The notes under the pieces: model-generated
Seen by the model: the letters and a program-made list of their open reading frames with translations, nothing else
Database searches by the model: none
Told to the model about the DNA's origin: nothing
Translations under genes and position numbers: made by a program
DNA from: JAXLQL01 sp046331625
GTDB taxonomy: Bacteria; Acidobacteriota; Terriglobia; Bryobacterales; Bryobacteraceae
DNA length: 64,000 nt
Reading direction: 5' to 3'
NCBI GenBank assembly: GCA_046331625.1
Contig: JAXLQL010000004.1
Coordinates: 124,001-188,000 of the forward strand
Shown here: one piece after another, positions 59,698-64,000 of the stretch
Layout: each line of letters begins with the position of its first letter
How positions within the stretch are numbered: the stretch's first letter is position 1

Positions 59698-60800
59698 TTC
59701 TTCCAGAGCCCCACCACCCTCGGACCCACGCCCAACAGATCGAGATCGCCATCCCCGTCGAAGTCCACCGGATAGATGGCGGTCAGCCCGGGCGTCAAAT
59801 CGATTCGCGTGCCCTGATACTTGCCGCCGCCGAGATTCCAGTAGACCAGCAGCCGCGAACCGTCGCCGATGTTCTCGCCTACGATGATGTCGTTGCGCAG
59901 GCTGCCGCTGAGGTCGGCCGCCGCGAGCGCCTTGGGGCGCCGCAACGGCGGAAGCGCTTCCAGCTTGTTCTCGCGCCAGAACTGCGTGGGGTCGGCCGGG
60001 CGCTCGAACCACGCCAGGCGCGCTTCGTCGGCCTCGGCTTCGGCCGCCACGAGCACGGGGAACGGCGTGTCCGGATTCTTCGCGGCCGCCAACCGCAGCA
60101 TCGCCGAGCGCGGTTTTTCCCACCACTTGTTGATCGCGAACAACTGCCATGGCGCCTCCGCCGTGGCAGGGGACTTTACCCAGTAGTTTCCCGCCAGAAT
60201 GTCGGGGTTCCCGTCGCCATCGATATCGGCGCGCAACAGCCCGCCCTGAGCCGATGGAGTGTAGATCGAGTAGATTTCCTGATAGGACCAGTGGCCCTTC
60301 AGCTTTTCCGGGATCTCGTAGAACCGGATCTGGGCACGCCGGTGGATGATCAGGATCCCGCGTTTGCCGAACATCGTTGTGGCCAGGCAGTCGTCGAAGT
60401 CGGCATCGGTGTCAATCTCGTGAGACTCCCAAAAGGGCCCTTCGAGCCAGACCATGCGGCCGAGCCCACCCGGCTTTTCGCCGGGCAAGGGAAGCTGGTG
60501 CAGGACGAGATCGGGTTCGCCATCCTGGTTCACATCGGCGACACAGCCGCCGGCGCCGAAAGACGGCAGGTCTTCTACGTCATGAAGCCGAAATCGCGGG
60601 CCGCGCTGGATCCTCAGCTTGTCGCCCCAAACGGCCAAACGACGGCCATGGTCTCCGGAGGCAGGCAACATCGCCGAGCCCCGGAACTCGGCGTTTTCGT
60701 ATTCTTGCAGATGCGAGCGCTTCAAAGTGACGCGCTGACACACCACAGGCGCGGCGATCACCAAGAACAAGGCGACCTGACGCAGCAGGCGTCTGAACAT
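59682..60800 (-). CDS. Secreted FG-GAP/VCBS repeat protein
   Basis: 372 residues with a signal peptide (MFRRLLRQVALFLVIAAPVVCQ). FG-GAP/VCBS loops: GGCVADVNQDGEPDLVLHQL, LLRADIDGDGNPDILAGNY, AAADLSGSLRNDIIVGENI, YPVDFDGDGDLDLLGVGPR. A beta-propeller that probably binds calcium; there is no UnbV domain, unlike the genes at 12923 and 26373. It overlaps the cupin gene by 16 bases at their 3' ends and is divergent from the SirB1 gene. Confidence 0.85.
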   Translation of the reverse strand: MFRRLLRQVALFLVIAAPVVCQRVTLKRSHLQEYENAEFRGSAMLPASGDHGRRLAVWGDKLRIQRGPRFRLHDVEDLPSFGAGGCVADVNQDGEPDLVLHQLPLPGEKPGGLGRMVWLEGPFWESHEIDTDADFDDCLATTMFGKRGILIIHRRAQIRFYEIPEKLKGHWSYQEIYSIYTPSAQGGLLRADIDGDGNPDILAGNYWVKSPATAEAPWQLFAINKWWEKPRSAMLRLAAAKNPDTPFPVLVAAEAEADEARLAWFERPADPTQFWRENKLEALPPLRRPKALAAADLSGSLRNDIIVGENIGDGSRLLVYWNLGGGKYQGTRIDLTPGLTAIYPVDFDGDGDLDLLGVGPRVVGLWKNQRLK

Positions 60801-60835
60801 TCTTTAATTGCTATTCTACATGCGATAGCTCCCGA

Positions 60836-61645
60836 GTGGAATCATTAAGACAACTTTTTGTTGCCCGCGATCCTTCCGTGCCGCTAGACCGGGCTGCGCT
60901 CGGCTTGGCGACGCTCGAGTTTCCGGGCCTCGAGCCCGAACCGTTCCTCGAAATACTCGACTCCCACGCGCGGGAATTGCTCGAACTGGTGGATCCGCGT
61001 GCCCCAGGCGAGGAGTTCGTCGCAGTCGCCAACCGCTACTTCTTCGAAACATGCGGCTTCACAGGCAACAAGGATGACTACGACAACCCGCGTAACAGTT
61101 GCCTGAACGAAGTTCTGCTCACGCGCACGGGAATCCCGATTTCGCTGGCGGTGGTGTACCTCGAAGTAGGGCGGCGCTTGCATCGGCCCGTGTTCGGAGT
61201 CGGGATGCCAGGGCATTTCCTGGTGAAGTACGAGGATCGCCACTACACCGAGTTCGTCGATTGCTTCCACGGCAAGGGCGTGACGTTCGAGGAGTGCCGC
61301 GAGTTGGCGCTGGCCTCGTCGCGGATCGACATCTTCGCCGTGCCATCATCGCTCGCGCCGGTTTCGAATCGCCAGATCATCGCGCGGATGATGAACAACC
61401 TGCGGCGGGTCTATTACAAGTCCGGCCAGTTGGCGAAGGCGCTGGGGATTCTCGACCTGTGCATCGACGCCGATCCGTCGGTTGCGGAAGAGTACCGGCA
61501 GCGCGGCGTGCTCCACATGAGCCAGCAGCACGCGCATCTCGCGCTGGCCGATTTCGAGAGTTATCTTCGGCTGGCGCCGCCGCGGGACGATGGGCGGGAT
61601 CAGATCGAAGAGCAGGTCCGGCAGTTGCGGATGTGGCTGGGGTAG
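60836..61645 (+). CDS. SirB1-family transglutaminase-like protein with TPR tail
   Basis: 269 residues from GTG at 60836. The transglutaminase-like fold of the SirB1 family is visible: FFETCGFTGNKDDYDNPRNS, CLNEVLLTRTGIPISLAVVY, VGMPGHFLVKYEDR, FVDCFHGKGVTFEEC. The usual catalytic Cys/His/Asp positions seem partly lost, as is common in the family (NSCLN keeps a Cys). A C-terminal TPR pair reads RMMNNLRRVYYKSGQLAKAL and RQRGVLHMSQQHAHLALADF. The function is not known. Confidence 0.87.
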   Translation: MESLRQLFVARDPSVPLDRAALGLATLEFPGLEPEPFLEILDSHARELLELVDPRAPGEEFVAVANRYFFETCGFTGNKDDYDNPRNSCLNEVLLTRTGIPISLAVVYLEVGRRLHRPVFGVGMPGHFLVKYEDRHYTEFVDCFHGKGVTFEECRELALASSRIDIFAVPSSLAPVSNRQIIARMMNNLRRVYYKSGQLAKALGILDLCIDADPSVAEEYRQRGVLHMSQQHAHLALADFESYLRLAPPRDDGRDQIEEQVRQLRMWLG

Positions 61646-61930
61646 GCGTCTGTTTTCGACCAACGATGACAGCGCTGCGCTGAATGCCGCCTGCTGTCTC
61701 GAACGCGGCCAGTTCGGCCAACTGCCGCGTGCCGATTGGCGGGTACGATCTTCTCTACAATTCGCGATCATCGTTCCCTTCCTGCAGGGGGATGCCTGGG
61801 CCGCGATTTCAGTACCTTGTAGATGATGAACTTCGAGCGCATCACAGTTGATCCGGCGCAGACTGGTGGTGTACGCGTGTGTCAGGCACCTGCGCATCCG
61901 ATGCTATCATTAGTTAGTTAGCGGTCGAGT
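61646..61930. other. Intergenic upstream of the effector module
   Basis: 285 bases with no convincing gene. TTAGTTAGTTAG just before the next start is a short direct repeat; the rest shows no hairpin. Confidence 0.5.
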
Positions 61931-62293
61931 ATGGTGATACGGCAACAGCAGTTTGACTCACAGCAGGCCGCCGTAGTGGAACGCTGGGTGACGAGGCTGA
62001 CGGCCTATGCCTACGATAGCTTCCCTGTCGAAACTGCCCGAATGGGGCCCGACCTCACCCGAAAGCTAGCCCGCTATGGGATTGCGCGGGCCCGGTACTG
62101 GAATCTGGTCAGGGAAGACCATGTCGCCGGATTTCTCGCGATGCTGATCCTACTGTCGCCGACGTTTGACGCCGATCCGGAGTTCGAGTGGGCGCAGGCA
62201 ATCCTCGCCTCGGATGTCCCTGCCGCTCTGCGGATGGAACGACTGTGGATCGGGACCGATCGCCTGTTGAGAATGCTAGCTACTACGGCTTGA
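61931..62293 (+). CDS. Small helical protein of the effector module, relative of the 34054 protein
   Basis: 120 residues beginning MVIRQQQFDSQQAAVVERWV. It aligns colinearly with the first repeat of the 34054-34815 protein (M[VI][IV]RQ[QR]Q at the start, GI[AP]RAR at residues 50-54, FD[AT]DP[EQ][FY]xW at 79-87). I recall such small proteins next to type VI or polymorphic effectors, so a role as adaptor or chaperone for the downstream toxin is likely but not proven. Fourteen bases separate it from the toxin start. Confidence 0.72.
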   Translation: MVIRQQQFDSQQAAVVERWVTRLTAYAYDSFPVETARMGPDLTRKLARYGIARARYWNLVREDHVAGFLAMLILLSPTFDADPEFEWAQAILASDVPAALRMERLWIGTDRLLRMLATTA

Positions 62294-62306
62294 GGTCGCC
62301 GCCACC

Positions 62307-63245
62307 GTGGGTCAACCGCTGCCGGTTCCTGACATCCCGCCCGAGTGGACGCCGCCTCCGGTGCCGGTTCGACCGCCGTTGCGTCTGGTGCCTACCCCTC
62401 CGCCGGCGGTCGAGCCGCCGCCACTCCCCTCGCCGTTGCTCCGGCCTGGTTTAGGCATTCCGATCCTGGCGGGCATTATTGTCTTTCTTTGGCCAAGCGA
62501 GACGGCCCCGCCGTGGATGGACGAGACGAATCCCGTCACCGGTGGCCCCTACAGGAGCAAGCAAGAATACGAAGACCTGCGGAGGAAGAGCGCGGAGGAG
62601 ATCCGTCAGTTAGCCGCCGCTGAGCGCCTGCGGCGGGCCGAAGAAGCACGCAAGAAGGCCGAGCGACAGGGCAAGAACGACCCTACCTTGTGCTCGCAAG
62701 GCTGCGGTGAGGCTCTGGAAAGCGAGAGGGCTCCGGCCACCGAAGGCGTCATCAAGCTCAAATGCGATGACGGTTGGAACGATTGTCAGAAGCGCCAGGC
62801 GCGCGCCAAGGTCGCCCGGTTGAACGAACTTGCCCGGAAAAACAATGGATTGACCCGCCGAGCGACAGCCGGAGCTGTGCGCGACGTAGGTAACAGTTGG
62901 GCCGCTAAGTATCGGTCCGACTTTAATCGCATCGCGAATGGTGAGCCGACATCGAGTCTGGAATTTACCCATCCGGAAGCGACTCCACCGAAGGGAACCT
63001 CGGCCGACTTCATGGACGACTGCTTGTACCAGCAGTGGATCAGGGACGGCAAGCCGGACTCCAGTTCGGCGCCCCTCGACAAGGCTTCACCGGACCACAT
63101 CCGCGATTTGCAGTGGGGGGGGCACGTGCAAGGCCCGATGGTGTGGCTGGACCGGGAAGTGAACGAGAAACTTGGACGCGACATGTCCTCGGGTGACAAT
63201 GACACGATCGATGTCGCGAAGGGTTTCGAACTGAAGTGTCCGTAA
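62307..63245 (+). CDS. Candidate polymorphic toxin with proline-rich N-terminus and HNH-like C-terminal domain
   Basis: 312 residues. Residues 1-47 are Pro-rich (PPEWTPPPVPVRPPLRLVPT), followed by a membrane segment (GLGIPILAGIIVFLW, 48-62) and a charged helix (EEIRQLAAAERLRRAEEARK, ~100-120). Four Cys lie at ~145-175. The C-terminal region holds the catalytic-like stretch PDHIRDLQWGGHVQGPMVWL followed by DREVNEKLGRDM (~262-293). The pattern DHI-x5-GGH...WLDxxVNxxLG is one I know from Rhs/PAAR-type toxin ends and is nuclease-like. An SMI1/KNR4 immunity gene follows after 13 bases. The N-terminus could act in delivery; no PAAR or Rhs repeat is present. Confidence 0.7.
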   Translation: MGQPLPVPDIPPEWTPPPVPVRPPLRLVPTPPPAVEPPPLPSPLLRPGLGIPILAGIIVFLWPSETAPPWMDETNPVTGGPYRSKQEYEDLRRKSAEEIRQLAAAERLRRAEEARKKAERQGKNDPTLCSQGCGEALESERAPATEGVIKLKCDDGWNDCQKRQARAKVARLNELARKNNGLTRRATAGAVRDVGNSWAAKYRSDFNRIANGEPTSSLEFTHPEATPPKGTSADFMDDCLYQQWIRDGKPDSSSAPLDKASPDHIRDLQWGGHVQGPMVWLDREVNEKLGRDMSSGDNDTIDVAKGFELKCP

Positions 63246-63258
63246 GTGTGATGAAACC

Positions 63259-63783
63259 ATGACTATTCCAGAAACTGAAATCACTCTCGGGCAAATGACG
63301 AGTGTATTGGCCCGAATAGCCGACTTGCGCTGGCGCACTTATCGGCTGATCGGCTTCGAGGGTCCCAGTGTACCCGGCCGGCCGGCGCCCGAAGAGTTGC
63401 TGGCAAGGTTCGAGAACTGGTTGGGGTTCGCCTTGCCGCCTACGTACCGGCTGTTCCAGCAAATCCACGATGGGTGGCAGCATTGGTCAGGTGACGTAGC
63501 CTTGCTCTCCGTCTCCGAGATGGTGCGTGGGCCATACCACGACGCCGTCGAGGAGTGGCGGGCAAGAAATGCTCCAGGCGATCCGGTCCTGAAGCACGCC
63601 ATGGTTGTCGGATTCTCGCTCTTCGCGGGAGAGCAGATCTTCTTCGACCTGTCGGACACGGAACGCCCGGTTGTTGTGTGGGACCGCGGCGAAGCCGCGC
63701 GATTCCCCAGCTTCTTTGCCTACCTGGAGTACTTCCGCGGCGTGCTCGAGGAAGTGTACGCCAGCGATTTGCACGGAAGATGA
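63259..63783 (+). CDS. SMI1/KNR4-family immunity protein
   Basis: 174 residues with the SMI1/KNR4 core: LARFENWLGFALPPTYRLF, QQIHDGWQHWSGDVALLSV, EMVRGPYHDAVEEWRARNA, VGFSLFAGEQIFFDLSDTE, PSFFAYLEYFRGVLEEVYA. This superfamily is the commonest immunity group for polymorphic toxins. Located 13 bases after the toxin, it most likely binds and blocks it in the cytoplasm of the producer or of siblings. Confidence 0.85.
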   Translation: MTIPETEITLGQMTSVLARIADLRWRTYRLIGFEGPSVPGRPAPEELLARFENWLGFALPPTYRLFQQIHDGWQHWSGDVALLSVSEMVRGPYHDAVEEWRARNAPGDPVLKHAMVVGFSLFAGEQIFFDLSDTERPVVVWDRGEAARFPSFFAYLEYFRGVLEEVYASDLHGR

Positions 63784-63877
63784 GTCAGCGGCCGGTCCGG
63801 CTCACCGGTATCATGGCTGTGTCCACGGTATCGAACTATTTAATTTGCGCCGCATTCAACCGAACGAAGTTCCAGAG

Positions 63878-64000
63878 CTAGCCCTCGGTTTCATATCCCT
63901 TGACATATTGCCGATCGAGCGTCTTCACAGCTGCCGGATCGCGCCGCGACACCAGCGCCTTTGCCGCCAACCGGGCAGTCTTGTGCGCGCCCACACGGTG
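63878..64000 (-). CDS. C-terminal part of a gene entering from the right edge
   Basis: The last 40 codons on the reverse strand, open to the window edge and ending TAG at 63878: VGAHKTARLAAKALVSRRD, PAAVKTLDRQYVKGYETEG. Codon use matches the neighbours. The function cannot be told. Confidence 0.55.
   Translation of the reverse strand, partial: HRVGAHKTARLAAKALVSRRDPAAVKTLDRQYVKGYETEG

Overview
The window looks like chromosomal DNA of an Acidobacteriota bacterium of the Bryobacterales/Solibacterales type ('Candidatus Solibacter'-like). I infer this from family content: three very large Oar-like TonB-dependent receptors with N-terminal carboxypeptidase-regulatory-like domains, a TIGR03437-type secreted protein, CRTAC1/ASPIC-UnbV FG-GAP proteins, an ADOP-type MacB/FtsX permease, a TIGR02999-type sigma factor paired with a Ser/Thr kinase-TPR protein, and PEP-CTERM and ThuA proteins. 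The DNA is GC-rich, so most long antisense reading frames are shadows. There is one tRNA (Asp-GTC), no rRNA and no CRISPR array.

Layout. 0-4.5 kb: a GMC oxidoreductase cut by the left edge and its subunit 3, a PEP-CTERM protein, a broken DUF3291 gene, a DUF3995 membrane protein and a small unknown gene. 4.5-12.8 kb: a receptor whose 3' end and terminator occur twice. The two copies flank a gene for a nucleoside-deoxyribosyltransferase/TIR-like protein that has itself been split by an IS91-type element carrying a tyrosine recombinase plus an IS91 transposase. 12.9-18.7 kb: an FG-GAP/UnbV and TPR pair, a DUF4274 protein and a DUF1963 protein. 18.9-26.3 kb: a gene graveyard with chimeric relics of neighbouring genes, four toxin-antitoxin loci (two intact, two decayed), a peptidase relic and a second, inverted IS91 copy. 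26.4-32.2 kb: a UnbV protein whose 3' end is tandemly repeated four times, then a sigma factor-kinase-methyltransferase operon and tRNA-Asp. 32.5-40.6 kb: an unknown secreted pair, a protein with an internally duplicated effector-associated domain, a TIGR03437 protein, a sialidase, a ferredoxin plus Cys/His-rich partner operon, and a secreted nuclease. 40.7-56.6 kb: a frameshifted ADOP permease, two further receptors, a ribosome-recycling-factor paralogue with an export signal, a MazEF pair, a sulfatase, a HigBA pair beside a PhyH/ThuA operon, and an NTF2-like protein. 56.7-64 kb: an Flp pilin, an rfbA-rfbC-rfbB operon for dTDP-deoxysugar synthesis, a cupin, an FG-GAP protein, a SirB1 protein, and an effector-immunity module (small helical partner, proline-rich membrane-anchored nuclease-like toxin, SMI1/KNR4 immunity protein).

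How they fit together. Receptors, sulfatase, sialidase and nuclease suggest a polymer-degrading, nutrient-scavenging lifestyle. The sigma/kinase operon and the many TPR and FG-GAP proteins are typical of these genomes. The most unusual items are the exported RRF paralogue (47.2-47.8 kb), the effector module and its distant relative at 34 kb, the IS-split NDT/TIR-like gene enclosed by a duplicated receptor terminus, the dense and partly decayed toxin-antitoxin loci, and the 145-bp tandem repeat made from a gene's 3' end. No full new multi-gene defence system can be demonstrated from the sequence alone.
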